In this document: positions 31,352 to 40,594 of the stretch, piece after piece | Layout of the letters: every line of letters begins with the position of its first letter | Numbering within the stretch: position 1 is the stretch's first letter | NCBI RefSeq assembly: GCF_013085345.1 | Contig: NZ_JABFAJ010000012.1 | Location: 34,377 to 98,376, forward strand | DNA length: 64,000 nucleotides | Direction: 5' to 3' | DNA from: Isoptericola sediminis | GTDB lineage: Bacteria > Actinomycetota > Actinomycetes > Actinomycetales > Cellulomonadaceae | The notes under the pieces: generated by a model | Told to the model about the DNA's origin: nothing | What the model saw: the letters and a program-made list of their open reading frames with translations, nothing else | Databases searched by the model: none | Made by a program: the position numbers and the translations under genes

Positions 31352-32415
31352 CAGCGGGGCACGAGCGGGTTGTGCCCCGCCGTCACCTGTTCGCCGTCCC
31401 GCACCGGCCCCGGCGCGGTGCCGCCGCCCCAGGGGTCGCCGCCGAACGACTCCCTGCCGTGCGGCGTCAGCCATCCGGACAGGTCCGGCCCGACCGGGAC
31501 GATCTGCGTGGGATTGATGTCGGTGTGCACCACGTAGTAGTGCTGCTTGATCTGCTCGAAGTCGACCGTGTCGCCGAACCCGGGCAGCTGGAACAGGTCG
31601 CGGGCGTAGGCCCACAGCACCGGCATCTCGGTCAGCTTGCTGCGGTTGCACTTGAAGTGCCCGTGGTAGACGGCGTCGAACCGCACCAGCGTGGTGAAGA
31701 GCCGCACGTCGGCCTCGGTGATCGCGTCTCCCATGAGGTACCGGCGGGTGCTGAGCCGGTCCTCCAGCCAGTCCAGCGCCGTGAACAGCCGCTCGTAGGC
31801 GCTCTCGTACGCCTCCTGCGACCCGGCGAACCCGCACCGGTAGACGCCGTTGTTCACCTCGGTGAAAACGCGCCGCATGACGGACTCCATCTCGGCGCGC
31901 TCGTCGGCGTCGGCCGGCCACAGCGTCGGGGCGCCGTCGCGGTGGTGCTCGGTCCACTCGGTCGACAGGTCGTGGGTGATCTGCCCGAAGTCGTTCGTGA
32001 CCACGGCCCCGTCCCGGGTGTCGACGATCGCGGGCACGGTGATGCCGCGCGGGTACTCGGGGTCGCGGGCGAAGAACGCCTCCTGCAGGCGCTCGATGCC
32101 GAGCACCGGGTCGCGGCCGCCGGGGTCGAGGTCGAACGTCCAGCTGCGCTCGTCGTGCGTCGGGCCGGGCATGCCGATGCTGAGGACGTCCTCCAGTCCG
32201 AGCAGCCGCCGCACGATGATCGACCGGTTCGCCCACGGGCAGGCGCGGGCCGCCACGAGCCGGTACCGGCCGGGCTCGACGGGGTAGCCGTCGGCGCCGT
32301 CGCGGGTGATCCGGGTCGAGAGGTAGTTCTGGTCGCGCACGTACTCCTGGCCGGGGACCGTGTAGGTCCCGCCCTGGGCGTGCTCGGGACGCTGCGTGGT
32401 CTGCTGCTCGCTCAC
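31351..32415 (-). CDS. Glutathionyl-hydroquinone reductase-like (Xi-class GST)
   Basis: A 354-residue Xi-class glutathione transferase. The N-terminal thioredoxin fold carries the catalytic cysteine in ARACPWANR (Cys59), followed by the family block WTFDLDPGGRDPVLG and VPAIVDTRDGAVVTNDFGQI; the helical C-terminal domain includes STRRYLMGDAITEADVRLFTTL. These enzymes reduce glutathionyl-(chloro)hydroquinones in proteobacteria; Actinobacteria make mycothiol instead of glutathione, so the physiological thiol is probably mycothiol (inference). It overlaps the HhH-GPD gene stop by four bases and the DUF4126 start by one, a tight three-gene unit. Confidence 0.85.
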   Translation of the reverse strand: MSEQQTTQRPEHAQGGTYTVPGQEYVRDQNYLSTRITRDGADGYPVEPGRYRLVAARACPWANRSIIVRRLLGLEDVLSIGMPGPTHDERSWTFDLDPGGRDPVLGIERLQEAFFARDPEYPRGITVPAIVDTRDGAVVTNDFGQITHDLSTEWTEHHRDGAPTLWPADADERAEMESVMRRVFTEVNNGVYRCGFAGSQEAYESAYERLFTALDWLEDRLSTRRYLMGDAITEADVRLFTTLVRFDAVYHGHFKCNRSKLTEMPVLWAYARDLFQLPGFGDTVDFEQIKQHYYVVHTDINPTQIVPVGPDLSGWLTPHGRESFGGDPWGGGTAPGPVRDGEQVTAGHNPLVPR

Positions 32416-33014
32416 TTCGCCGCCTTTGCTGCCTTCGCTGCTGCCTTCTGGGCCTTCTTGAACTCCCGGACCTCCTGCAGGGACTCGGCGCTGGTCACGT
32501 CCGCGATGGAGCGGCGCGACCCCTCGTCGCCGTAGTGCCCGGCGGCCTCGCGCCAGCCCTCGGGCTCCACGCCGCGCTGCTTGCCGAGCAGCGCGAGGAA
32601 GATCTGCGCCTTCTGTGTGCCGAACCCGGGCAGGGCGTTGAGGCGCTGGAGCACCTCGGCCCCGGTGGGTGCCCCGCCCGACGCGCCGGGTGCGGTCCAG
32701 ATCCGGGTCACGTCGCCGTCGTAGTCGTCGACGACGGCGCGGGCGACCGCCTGCACCCGCCCGGCCATGGAACGGCCGTAGCGGTGGATCGCCGGGGGAG
32801 TGGTCGCCATCTCGACGAACGCGTCGGGGTCGGCGTCGGCGATCGCGGCCGGGTCGAGCGTCCCGAACCGGTCGGCGATCTTGCGGGGGCCGGCGAACGC
32901 GTGCTCCATCGGGTACTGCTGGTCCAGCAGCATCCCGATCAGCAGCGCGAACGGGTCCTCGCTCAGCAGGCGGTCCGACGCGTCGTCGCCGGTCATCCAG
33001 AGCTGTGCGGTCAT
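32412..33014 (-). CDS. HhH-GPD-type DNA glycosylase-like repair protein
   Basis: A 200-residue protein of the small actinobacterial HhH-GPD family: opening LLSEDPFALLIGMLLDQQ, helix-hairpin-helix LPGFGTQKAQIF near residue 140 and a GPD-like region ending RSIADV, where the aspartate would activate base removal. It is shorter than EndoIII and lacks the four-cysteine iron-sulfur loop. The last 15 residues (KKAQKAAAKAAKAAK) are a Lys/Ala tail that may contact DNA. ATG 33014 is chosen; an in-frame ATG at 33023 adds three residues. Substrate base unknown. Divergent from the DoxX-like gene. Confidence 0.8.
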   Translation of the reverse strand: MTAQLWMTGDDASDRLLSEDPFALLIGMLLDQQYPMEHAFAGPRKIADRFGTLDPAAIADADPDAFVEMATTPPAIHRYGRSMAGRVQAVARAVVDDYDGDVTRIWTAPGASGGAPTGAEVLQRLNALPGFGTQKAQIFLALLGKQRGVEPEGWREAAGHYGDEGSRRSIADVTSAESLQEVREFKKAQKAAAKAAKAAK

Positions 33015-33044
33015 GGACCCCATCCTGCCCGATACCCTCGGCGG

Positions 33045-33431
33045 ATGGCTCGACACCCCCACGTCCTGGCCGGCTCGCTCGCGGCCGCGCTCACCGTCAC
33101 CGGCACCCTGCACTTCGTCAACCCTCGCGTGTTCGAGGGGCTCATCCCGAAGGCGCTCGGCTCCCCGCGCGCCTGGGTCTACGGCAGCGGCGCGGCCGAG
33201 CTGGCCTGCGCCGCGGCGGTCGCCGTCCCGGCCACGCGACGCGTCGGCGGTCTCGCCGCGGCGGCGCTGTTCGTCGGAGTGTTCCCCGGCAACGTGAAGA
33301 TGGCCCTCGACTCCCACCCGGGTGCCCGGCACTGGTCGCGCAAGCCGTCGGTGGCCTGGGGCCGGCTGCCGCTGCAGGTGCCGCTCGTGGCCTGGGCGTG
33401 GCGGGTCGCGCGCAGCGCCGACCGCGACTGA
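33045..33431 (+). CDS. DoxX-family membrane protein
   Basis: A 128-residue protein with four hydrophobic segments, opening HPHVLAGSLAAALTVTGTLHF and containing FVNPRVFEGLIPKALGSPRAW, the short DoxX-like signature, and FPGNVKMALD. The ATG at 33045 is the first start after the divergent HhH-GPD gene. DoxX-like proteins are small quinone-pool or thiosulfate-linked membrane proteins in archaea, but bacterial paralogs lack assigned roles. Its end faces the ABC ATPase gene 10 bp away. Confidence 0.75.
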   Translation: MARHPHVLAGSLAAALTVTGTLHFVNPRVFEGLIPKALGSPRAWVYGSGAAELACAAAVAVPATRRVGGLAAAALFVGVFPGNVKMALDSHPGARHWSRKPSVAWGRLPLQVPLVAWAWRVARSADRD

Positions 33432-33440
33432 GCGGGCGGC

Positions 33441-34343
33441 TCAGACCTCGTCGAAGGTGAGCACCGGCCGTCCGGTGCGCGGGTGCCGCAGCACGGTGGT
33501 GCGCACCCCGTAGGTCGGGTCGATCACCTCGGGCACCAGCACCTCCTCGACCGGCCCCGCCGCGACGACCCGACCGGCCGGCTCCGGGGCGAGCACGACG
33601 ACGTGGTCGCACGTCGCGGCGGCCAGCGACAGGTCGTGCAGCGCCGCCAGCACCGTGACGCCGTCGGCCGCGAGCTCGCCGACCAGCCGCATCGTGGCGA
33701 GCTGGGCCGCGACGTCCAGGTGGTTCGTCGGCTCGTCCAGCAGCAGCACGCGAGGCTGCTGGGCCAGCGCCCGGGCCATGTGCACGCGCTGGCGCTCGCC
33801 GCCGGACAGGGTCGACACCTCCCGCGCGGCCAGGTCCCCGGCGCCGGCCCGCTCCAGGGCGGCGCGGGCGAGCGCGTTGTCGTCCTCGGTGGGACCGGCC
33901 AGCACTGACCGGTGCGGCGTGCGACCCAGCAGGACGGCGTCGAACACGGTCACCGGCAGCTCGGAGGCGGCGTCCTGCTCGACGAACGCCAGCGTGCGGG
34001 CCCGACGGCGGCGTGCCATCGCCAGCAGGTCCTCCGAATCCCCGGCCTCGCCCGGAGCGCCGGGCCGCGCGACCAGGGAGACCCGCCCGCCGTCGGGCCG
34101 CTCGACCCCGGCGACGAGCCGCAGCAGGCTCGACTTGCCGGTCCCGTTCGGTCCGACGAGGCCGGTCAGGGCTCCCGGGGGAGCGGTGACGTCGACGTCG
34201 TCCAGGATGAGCCGGCCGCCGACGGACCAGCGCACGCGCTCGGCCGCCAGGCCGGCGCCTCCCGCACCGTCGGCCGCACGGCCGTCTGTCCGCGCCGGGC
34301 CGGTCAGCGACTGCCCGGTGGTGTGCTCCGAGATCTGCGTCAT
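33441..34343 (-). CDS. Iron-siderophore-type ABC transporter ATPase
   Basis: A 300-residue FecE/FhuC-type ATPase. After a 40-residue variable N-terminus come Walker A GPNGTGKSS, Q-loop FVEQDAAS, signature LSGGERQRVHMARALA, Walker B RVLLLDEPTNHLD and H-loop LAALHD. It pairs with the FecCD permease (start overlaps its stop by four bases) and with the binding protein upstream. Such importers carry ferric siderophores, heme or cobalamin; the cargo is not settled by sequence. The C-terminal EVIDPTYGVRTTVLRHP strand is typical of FecE. Confidence 0.9.
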   Translation of the reverse strand: MTQISEHTTGQSLTGPARTDGRAADGAGGAGLAAERVRWSVGGRLILDDVDVTAPPGALTGLVGPNGTGKSSLLRLVAGVERPDGGRVSLVARPGAPGEAGDSEDLLAMARRRRARTLAFVEQDAASELPVTVFDAVLLGRTPHRSVLAGPTEDDNALARAALERAGAGDLAAREVSTLSGGERQRVHMARALAQQPRVLLLDEPTNHLDVAAQLATMRLVGELAADGVTVLAALHDLSLAAATCDHVVVLAPEPAGRVVAAGPVEEVLVPEVIDPTYGVRTTVLRHPRTGRPVLTFDEV

Positions 34344-35413
34344 GCCCGGGCCTTCCCCTTCCAGAGCAGCACCGCGAACACGGGTGCGCCGATCGCGGCG
34401 GTGACGATGCCGACCGGCAGCTCGCGCGGTGTGAAGACGGTGCGGGCCAGGGTGTCGGCCCACATGAGGAACGTGGCCCCGCACAGCATCGACAGCGGCA
34501 GCAGGGCACGGTGCCGGGCGCCGGTGATCGTGCGCACGGCGTGCGGCAGGATCAGCCCGACGAACCCGATCGCCCCGGACTGGGACACCAGCGCGCCGGT
34601 CAGCAGGGCGACGCCGATCAGCAGCACCCAGCGCACCGCCGCGACGGGGACGCCGAGCGTGGCCGCGGCGGTGTCGCCGAACGTGAAGGCGTCCAGCACC
34701 GATCCGGTCGAGGCCAGCAGGGTGCCCAGCACGAGCACGGCGCCGCCGGTGATGAGCACCGAGGACCACTGCGCGCCGGCCACCGACCCGAGCATCCACG
34801 ACAGGATCTCGCGGTACTGGTCGCCCCGGGCGGACCAGAAGATGACGAAGCTGGTCGCCGCCGCCGCGAGCTGGGACACCGCGAGCCCGGCCAGCACCGT
34901 GCGTCCGGGGGACAGCCCGCCGGCACCGCGGCCGGCGGCGGTGGCCAGCGCCAGCGTCGCGACCAGGGCGGCGGCCGCGCCGACGAACGCCGCGACCGGC
35001 AGCACGGCCAGCCAGCCGAGCACGAGCACGCTGACGGCGCCCAGGGACGCGCCCGAGCTGAGCCCGAGGAGGTAGGGGTCGGCCAGCGGGTTGCGGGTCA
35101 GCGACTGCATCACCACGCCGCACACCGCCAGACCCGCGCCGACGGCCGCGGCGGTCAGCACGCGGGGCAGCCGCAGCTGCCACACGATGCCGTCGTCGAG
35201 CCGGTCGGGCGTGGCCAGCCCGAGCAGGTCACCCAGCCCGAGCCGGGTGGCCACGACCTGCCCGACGTCCGACGGCGTCAGCCCGGCCGGGCCGATCGCC
35301 ACCGTGACGACGACGCTGGCCAGCAGCGCCGCCGTCGTCACGCCGAGCCACGCCAGCAGCCGGCCCCGCGACAGCGTCGCGGGAGCCGGCGCGCGCGTGG
35401 CCGTCTCACTCAT
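34340..35413 (-). CDS. FecCD-type iron-siderophore permease
   Basis: A 357-residue permease with about ten membrane helices. It opens LLAWLGVTTAALLASVVVTV, has GLSSGASLGAVSVLVLG, SLTRNPLADPYLLG (the FecCD 'NPLADP' signature) and ends near IVTAAIGAPVFAVLLWKG, matching the C-terminal 'G-x-P-x-F' motif. Only one permease gene is present, so it should function as a homodimer with two copies of the ATPase. Its start overlaps the binding-protein stop by eight bases, and its stop the ATPase start by four: a fully coupled operon. Confidence 0.9.
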   Translation of the reverse strand: MSETATRAPAPATLSRGRLLAWLGVTTAALLASVVVTVAIGPAGLTPSDVGQVVATRLGLGDLLGLATPDRLDDGIVWQLRLPRVLTAAAVGAGLAVCGVVMQSLTRNPLADPYLLGLSSGASLGAVSVLVLGWLAVLPVAAFVGAAAALVATLALATAAGRGAGGLSPGRTVLAGLAVSQLAAAATSFVIFWSARGDQYREILSWMLGSVAGAQWSSVLITGGAVLVLGTLLASTGSVLDAFTFGDTAAATLGVPVAAVRWVLLIGVALLTGALVSQSGAIGFVGLILPHAVRTITGARHRALLPLSMLCGATFLMWADTLARTVFTPRELPVGIVTAAIGAPVFAVLLWKGKARA

Positions 35414-36437
35414 CGAGGTCGAGCTCCGCGAGCTGGTCGGCGAGGTCGGCGGCGGCGTCGGCGTTGCGCACGCCCGCCTCCGTCGCGGGGAACGGCACGA
35501 CCAGGTAGCGCTCCTCGCGTACCGCCGTCAGCTCGGAGGTGGCGGGGTTCTCCTCGAGGCGGGCGATCTTGTCCTCGGCCGAGTTCCAGGTGGCGTCCAC
35601 CAGCACGATGACGTCCGGGTCGGCGTCGACGATCTCCTCCCACGACAGCGAGGTCCATGTGTCCTCGACGTCGCCGGCGACGTTGTCCAGCCCGACGGCG
35701 TCCAGGATCATCTGCGGGGCGCCGATCCCGGCCCCGACGTACGGGATGTCACTGCCGGAGGAGTACCACAGGGCGCTCAGGCCGCGGTCGTCCGGCGTGA
35801 CGCCGTCGAGCACCTCCTGCTGCTCCGCGACCAGCTCGTCCGCGGCGCCGTTCACGTCGAAGATCCGGCCGACCTCGGTGATCTCGGCGAACACCTCGTC
35901 GAAGGTCAGCGGGTTCGGCATGTACGCGGGGTCCTTGCAGGCGGCCGGGGCGACGTAGCTGTTGACGCCGAGCGAGGACAGGGTCTCGCGGTCCCCGGCG
36001 CCGTCGGCGGCCACGTTGGACTCCCACCCGGCGTAGACCAGGTCGGGCTCGAGCTCGAGCACGGCCTCGGTGCCCGGCACCTCGTCGCTGAACGGCTCGG
36101 CGACGGCGGTGCCCTCGACGTCGTCGGCCAGCCACTCCGGCACGGGGCCGTCGAGGAACGCCGACCCGACGACGCGGTCGCCCAGGCCGAGCGCCAGCAG
36201 CGTCTCGGCGGTGGAGGACTTGATGGTGACGACGCGTTGCGGGGCGGCCTCGAACGTCACCTCGGTGCCGCAGTTGTCGAGGGTCAGCGGGTACTCGGTG
36301 GCCGCGGTCGTGGACTCGGCGGACTCCGCGGTCGACGGGGCGGCGTCGTCGGCCGGCACGGTCTCCGCCGAGCAGGCGGCGAGGGAGGCGACGGCGGTGG
36401 TCGCGAGGACGAGGGCAGCGATGCGCGCTCGGGGCAC
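35406..36437 (-). CDS. Iron-siderophore-type periplasmic-binding lipoprotein
   Basis: A 343-residue FecB/BtuF-type receptor. GTG 36437 is chosen: GGGAG precedes it at a good distance and a lipoprotein signal follows directly (ALVLATTAVASLAACS, lipid on Cys22). Longer frames would bury the signal peptide. The two lobes are linked by a long helix; TFEAAPQRVVTIKSSTAETLLALGL marks the N-terminal lobe and DPDVIVLVDATW the C-terminal lobe. Mature N-terminus is rich in Ala, Ser and Thr, a flexible tether. First gene of the importer operon; regulation probably by iron, but I see no clear operator. Confidence 0.85.
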   Translation of the reverse strand: MPRARIAALVLATTAVASLAACSAETVPADDAAPSTAESAESTTAATEYPLTLDNCGTEVTFEAAPQRVVTIKSSTAETLLALGLGDRVVGSAFLDGPVPEWLADDVEGTAVAEPFSDEVPGTEAVLELEPDLVYAGWESNVAADGAGDRETLSSLGVNSYVAPAACKDPAYMPNPLTFDEVFAEITEVGRIFDVNGAADELVAEQQEVLDGVTPDDRGLSALWYSSGSDIPYVGAGIGAPQMILDAVGLDNVAGDVEDTWTSLSWEEIVDADPDVIVLVDATWNSAEDKIARLEENPATSELTAVREERYLVVPFPATEAGVRNADAAADLADQLAELDLDE

Positions 36438-36502
36438 GGGTGGGTCTCCCGGAAGGCAGGTGGTATGGGTGGCGGGTGCGGCATCTCGCACCGACCGGAC
36501 CT

Positions 36503-36524
36503 GCGGCCCAAAGAAGGGGCCGCA
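36503..36524 (-). other. Hairpin in leader of the importer operon
   Basis: GCGGCCC (36503-36509) and GGGCCGC (36517-36523) pair with a 7-base loop, extended by one more pair. It lies about 66 bases upstream of the binding-protein start and has no U-run. May be part of a structured leader; no known riboswitch core was recognised. Confidence 0.3.
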
Positions 36525-36661
36525 CCGACGGGCGAGTCTCCGGTGCCCGTGGTCCGCGAGGACTCCCACCCTAGTACCCGCGCATTACGGGCTGATGACG
36601 GTCCGCCTCCGACGGCGGAACGGGCGCGGCGAAGGGCGCTCGCGGTGGCAGGGTGGACCGT

Positions 36662-38266
36662 ATGAGGTTCCGAGCACGGGATGGGTGGGCCGCGCTGGCC
36701 GGCGTCGTGGCCGCTGGCGCGGGCCTGGCGCTGTCCGAGCTGGTCGCCGCCTGGGTCGACCCGGCCTCCTCGCCGGTGCTGGCCCTGGGCGGTGTCGTCG
36801 TCGACAACGTCCCGCCGTGGCTCAAGGACTTCGCCGTCGAGTGGTTCGGCACCGCCGACAAGCTCGTCCTGCTGTCCACGATGGGGGTCGTGCTCGCCGC
36901 CGGCGCGGCCCTGGCGGGGTTGCTGGAGCTGCGCCGCCCGCCGGCGGGACGGGTCCTCATGGGGGCCGTCGGCCTGCTCCTCGCGATCATCGCGGTGACC
37001 CGGCCCGGGGCCACACCGCTGTGGGCGCTCCCGGCGGTCCTCGGTGTCGGGAGCGGCGTCCTGCTGCTGCGGCTGCTCGTCGCCCGGGTGCCCGCGCCGG
37101 CCGCCGTGGTGCCGGTGGGTGCCGGCGCCGGGTCGGGCGGCGCGACCGACGTCCCGGCGGACGAGCCGCCTGCCGCCGCGTTGTCGGACGACGGCGCCTC
37201 ACGCCGCACCTTCCTCATCTGGACGGGGGCGACGGCCGTCGGCGGTGTCCTCGCCCTGGCGGCCTCACGTGCCCTGGCCGCCGGCAGCCGGGCGGTCGAG
37301 GTGGTCCGCGAGGCCATCCGCCTGCCGTCCGCGGCCACCCCCGCGCCCGCGGTGCCGGCCGGCGCCGACCTCGGGGTGCCCGGCACCGAGCCCTACGTCA
37401 CGCCCAACGCCGACTTCTACCGCATCGACACCGCGCTGCGGGTGCCGAAGGTCGACCCCGCCACCTGGTCGCTGCGGGTCACCGGTCTGGTCGAGGAGCC
37501 CTTCGAGATCACCTGGGACGAGCTGCTCGAGCTGCCGATGACCGAGCACCACGTGACCCTGTGCTGCGTCTCGAACGAGGTCGGCGGCGACCTCGTCGAC
37601 AACGCCCTGTGGCTCGGCCACCCGATCCGTGAGCTGCTGGCCCGCGCCCGCCCGCAGGCCGACGCCGACATGGTGCTGTCGTCCTCGGTGGACGGCTGGA
37701 CGGCGGGCACGCCGCTGGAGGTGCTCACCGACCCGGACCGGCAGGCGCTGGTCGCCGTCGGGATGAACGGCGAGCCGCTGCCCGAGGAGCACGGCTTCCC
37801 GGCCCGCCTGGTCGTGCCCGGCCTGTACGGCTACGTCTCGGCGACCAAGTGGGTCACCGAGCTCAAGGTCACGCGGTTCGCCGACGACCAGGGCTACTGG
37901 ACGCCCCGCGGCTGGTCGGCGATGGGCCCGGTCAAGCTGCAGTCGCGGATCCACGTGCCCCGTCCGGGCGCTGCGGTCGAGGCCGGGCAGGTGACCATCG
38001 CCGGCGTCGCCTGGGCCCAGCGCACCGGGATCTCCGGCGTCGAGGTGCGCGTCGACGACGGCGAGTGGATGGCGGCCGAGCTCGCCGACACCGTCGGGCC
38101 GGACACCTGGCGCCAGTGGCGCCTCGACTGGGACGCCACCCCCGGTGACCACCAGGTGGCCGTGCGCGCCACGGACGCGAACGGCCAGGTGCAGACCGCC
38201 GAGCAGGCGCCGCCGGCCCCGGACGGTGCGACCGGGTGGCACGCGGTCTCCGTCACCGTCGGCTGA
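36662..38266 (+). CDS. Membrane-anchored molybdopterin oxidoreductase (sulfite oxidase family)
   Basis: A 534-residue protein: about four N-terminal helices (residues 5-150), a twin-arginine-like segment SRRTFLIWTG near 180 that starts a fifth helix, then a SuOx-type catalytic domain. The molybdenum-ligand cysteine is in LCCVSNEVGGDLVDN; VTLCC and GYVSATKWVTELKV are typical of this family, and a C-terminal Ig-like dimerisation domain (EVRVDDGEW) closes the protein. This membrane-anchored layout is known in Actinobacteria. ATG 36662 follows CAGGG; a GTG nine bases earlier is possible. Electron partner unknown. Divergent from the importer. Confidence 0.85.
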   Translation: MRFRARDGWAALAGVVAAGAGLALSELVAAWVDPASSPVLALGGVVVDNVPPWLKDFAVEWFGTADKLVLLSTMGVVLAAGAALAGLLELRRPPAGRVLMGAVGLLLAIIAVTRPGATPLWALPAVLGVGSGVLLLRLLVARVPAPAAVVPVGAGAGSGGATDVPADEPPAAALSDDGASRRTFLIWTGATAVGGVLALAASRALAAGSRAVEVVREAIRLPSAATPAPAVPAGADLGVPGTEPYVTPNADFYRIDTALRVPKVDPATWSLRVTGLVEEPFEITWDELLELPMTEHHVTLCCVSNEVGGDLVDNALWLGHPIRELLARARPQADADMVLSSSVDGWTAGTPLEVLTDPDRQALVAVGMNGEPLPEEHGFPARLVVPGLYGYVSATKWVTELKVTRFADDQGYWTPRGWSAMGPVKLQSRIHVPRPGAAVEAGQVTIAGVAWAQRTGISGVEVRVDDGEWMAAELADTVGPDTWRQWRLDWDATPGDHQVAVRATDANGQVQTAEQAPPAPDGATGWHAVSVTVG

Positions 38267-38354
38267 TCCGCTCCCGGGAAGCTCTCGTCCCGGTCCCGGG
38301 CGTGGTTGGCTTTCCTCCGTGGCCGCGAACCGTCCGACCCCGAGGAGCCGACCC

Positions 38355-39143
38355 ATGAGCAGCAACCCGTCCGCGCCCGCCCGCCGTGCCCTGGTCACCG
38401 GGGCGTCCTCCGGCATCGGGGCCGCCGTCGTCCGCCGCCTGCGCGCCGAGGGCTGGCGGGTGGTCGCCGCCGCGCGGCGTGCCGACCGGCTCGAGGCGCT
38501 CGCCGCCGAGACCGGGGCCGAGGCCTACCCCCTGGACATCACCGACGACGCGGCGGTCGCCGCGCTCGCGGCGCACCTGGAGGCGACCGGCGGGCTGGAC
38601 GCCGTGGTCAACAACGCCGGCGGGGCACTGGGCCAGGACCGGGTGGAGGACGGCGACGTGGACGGCTGGCGGCGCATGTACGAGCTGAACGTGCTCGGCA
38701 CCCTGCGCGTCACCCAGGCGGTGCTGCCGCTGCTGCGCGCGTCGGCCGAGGCGGCGGGGCCCGACGGCGGGTCCGACGTCGTCGTGGTGACCTCCACGGC
38801 CGCCCACGGCGCCTACGAGGGCGGGGCCGGGTACACCGCCGCCAAGCACGCCGAGCGGATGCTGTCCACGACCCTGCGCTGGGAGATCGCCGGCGAACCG
38901 GTCCGGGTCATGGAGATCGCCCCGGGAGCCGTCGCCACCGAGGAGTTCTCCCTCGTGCGGTTCGACGGCGACGCCGACCGGGCCGCGGCCGTGTACGAGG
39001 GCTACCAGCCGCTGCTCGCCGAGGACGTCGCCGACGCGGTCGCCTGGACCCTGACCCGCCCGGCCCACGTGAACACCGACCTGATGGTGATTAGGCCGCG
39101 GGCGCAGGCCCACAACCAGAAGATCGCGCGCACGGGCGTGTGA
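38355..39143 (+). CDS. Short-chain dehydrogenase/reductase
   Basis: A 262-residue classical SDR. ATG 38355 follows GAGGAG. Cofactor motif TGASSGIGAAVVRRL near residues 19-34, NNAG near 90, catalytic serine in VVTSTAAH and Tyr-x-x-x-Lys in YTAAKHAERM. The cofactor-loop ARRADRLE, with Arg residues after the second strand, suggests NADP(H). It resembles YdfG-type serine/3-hydroxy acid dehydrogenases, an assignment based on overall layout (IAPGAVATEEFSLVRFDG). Convergent with the MFS gene downstream, 18 bp apart. Confidence 0.85.
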   Translation: MSSNPSAPARRALVTGASSGIGAAVVRRLRAEGWRVVAAARRADRLEALAAETGAEAYPLDITDDAAVAALAAHLEATGGLDAVVNNAGGALGQDRVEDGDVDGWRRMYELNVLGTLRVTQAVLPLLRASAEAAGPDGGSDVVVVTSTAAHGAYEGGAGYTAAKHAERMLSTTLRWEIAGEPVRVMEIAPGAVATEEFSLVRFDGDADRAAAVYEGYQPLLAEDVADAVAWTLTRPAHVNTDLMVIRPRAQAHNQKIARTGV

Positions 39144-39161
39144 CGGTCCGACCGGCCCGGG

Positions 39162-40511
39162 TCATGCCGGCCGGTCCGCGGCAGCCGCCCGGTCCGGTCC
39201 GGTCCGGGACCGGGCGGTCAGCGCCACCACGGGCAGCACGGCCAGGGCCAGCAGCCCGCCGCCGAGCGAGAGGACGGCGAAGCTGCTGGACGCCACGACG
39301 AAACCGGACCCGAGCCCGCCGGCCGCTCCCGCCAGCGCGAGCGAGAGGTCGACCGCGCCCTGGGTGCGGGCCCGGGTCGCCAGGGGCAGCGACGACGTGA
39401 GCATCGCGGTGCCGGACACCAGCCCGAGGCTCCAGCCCAGACCCAGCAGACCGAGGCCGACGGCGAGACCGACGACGGAGGACGACGGCACGAGTCCGGC
39501 CACGAGACCGGAGGCCAGGAGCGTCATGGCTGCGGCGACGGCCACGCGGAGCGGCCCGAACCGGTCGGTCAGCCAGCCGGACAGCGGCGAGGGCAGGTAC
39601 ATCATCCCGACGTGCACGGCGATGACGAACCCGGCGGTCGACACCGCGTGCCCGTGGTCGGCCATGTGGACCGGCGTCATCGTCATGATCGCGACCATGA
39701 CGGCCTGCGTGAGGACCATGACCGTCCCGGCGACGAGCACCGCGCGGCGCACGGCCCCGGGGTCCCCGGCCGCGGTCTCCGCCGGGGCGTCCTCCGCCGT
39801 CGCGCCCGGTACGGCGTCGTCCGTCTCCGGGACCTCGACCGCGGCGGGCACCGTCGCGTTCTCGACCGCCTCCTCGTCGAGCCGCCGGGCCAGCAGCAGC
39901 GGGTCTGGCCGCAGCGCGACCCCGAGCACGATCCCGGCCGCCGCGTAGGCGGCGCCGCCGAGGATGAACGGGCCGGTCAGCGCCGGCAGCCCCCAGCCCG
40001 TGGCGACGTCGCCCATGACGCCCACGAGGTTCGGGCCGGCGACGGCGCCCAGCGTCGTGGCGACCAGCACGGTGCTCAGGGCCCGGGCCCGCCGGTGCGG
40101 TGCGGCGAGGTCGGCACCGGCGTAGCGCGCCTGCAGGTTGGTGGCCGTGCCCGCGCCGTAGAGCGCGAACGCCCCCAGGAGGACCCAGACGTTCTGGGCG
40201 GCCGCGGCGGCCACGACGACGAACGCGCCGACGGCGCCGGCGACGTAGCCGGCGGCGAGACCCGCGCGGCGGCCGTGGCGCTGCGACAACCGGCCGACGG
40301 CCAGGGCCGCCAGGGCCGACCCGCCGGTGAACAGCGCCGCGGGGAGGCCGGCGAACCGTGCCGAGCCCAGCAGGTCCGTCACGAGGAGCGCGCCGACGGT
40401 GATGCCGGCCGCGAGCCCGGCGCCGGACAGCACCTGGGCGAGGACCAGGACGCGCAGCGTGCGGCGCTGCACCTCCACGACGGGACGGGTGGATGCCGGG
40501 GCGGCGGACAT
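39162..40511 (-). CDS. MFS transporter
   Basis: A 449-residue major facilitator with 12 hydrophobic segments and a long acidic central loop between helices 6 and 7 (about residues 210-265, rich in Ala, Glu and Asp). Begins with [29 protein letters not shown] is the loop 2-3 motif (G-x-x-x-D/H-R-x-G-R-R). It lies next to the ileS leader, transcribed away from it. The substrate cannot be predicted. Confidence 0.85.
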   Translation of the reverse strand: MSAAPASTRPVVEVQRRTLRVLVLAQVLSGAGLAAGITVGALLVTDLLGSARFAGLPAALFTGGSALAALAVGRLSQRHGRRAGLAAGYVAGAVGAFVVVAAAAAQNVWVLLGAFALYGAGTATNLQARYAGADLAAPHRRARALSTVLVATTLGAVAGPNLVGVMGDVATGWGLPALTGPFILGGAAYAAAGIVLGVALRPDPLLLARRLDEEAVENATVPAAVEVPETDDAVPGATAEDAPAETAAGDPGAVRRAVLVAGTVMVLTQAVMVAIMTMTPVHMADHGHAVSTAGFVIAVHVGMMYLPSPLSGWLTDRFGPLRVAVAAAMTLLASGLVAGLVPSSSVVGLAVGLGLLGLGWSLGLVSGTAMLTSSLPLATRARTQGAVDLSLALAGAAGGLGSGFVVASSSFAVLSLGGGLLALAVLPVVALTARSRTGPDRAAAADRPA

Positions 40512-40594
40512 GGTCCTCCAGGTCGTACGCGCAGGGATACCCCGCAGGGTACTCCTGAAAGCCGGTGCGGTTCCGGCGCGGCGCGGGCTACCAT

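Noticed and set aside
36438..36661. Cobalamin or TPP riboswitch before the importer
   Set aside because: The conserved cores (GCCACTG-type box, CUGAGA) are absent; only plain hairpins are seen.
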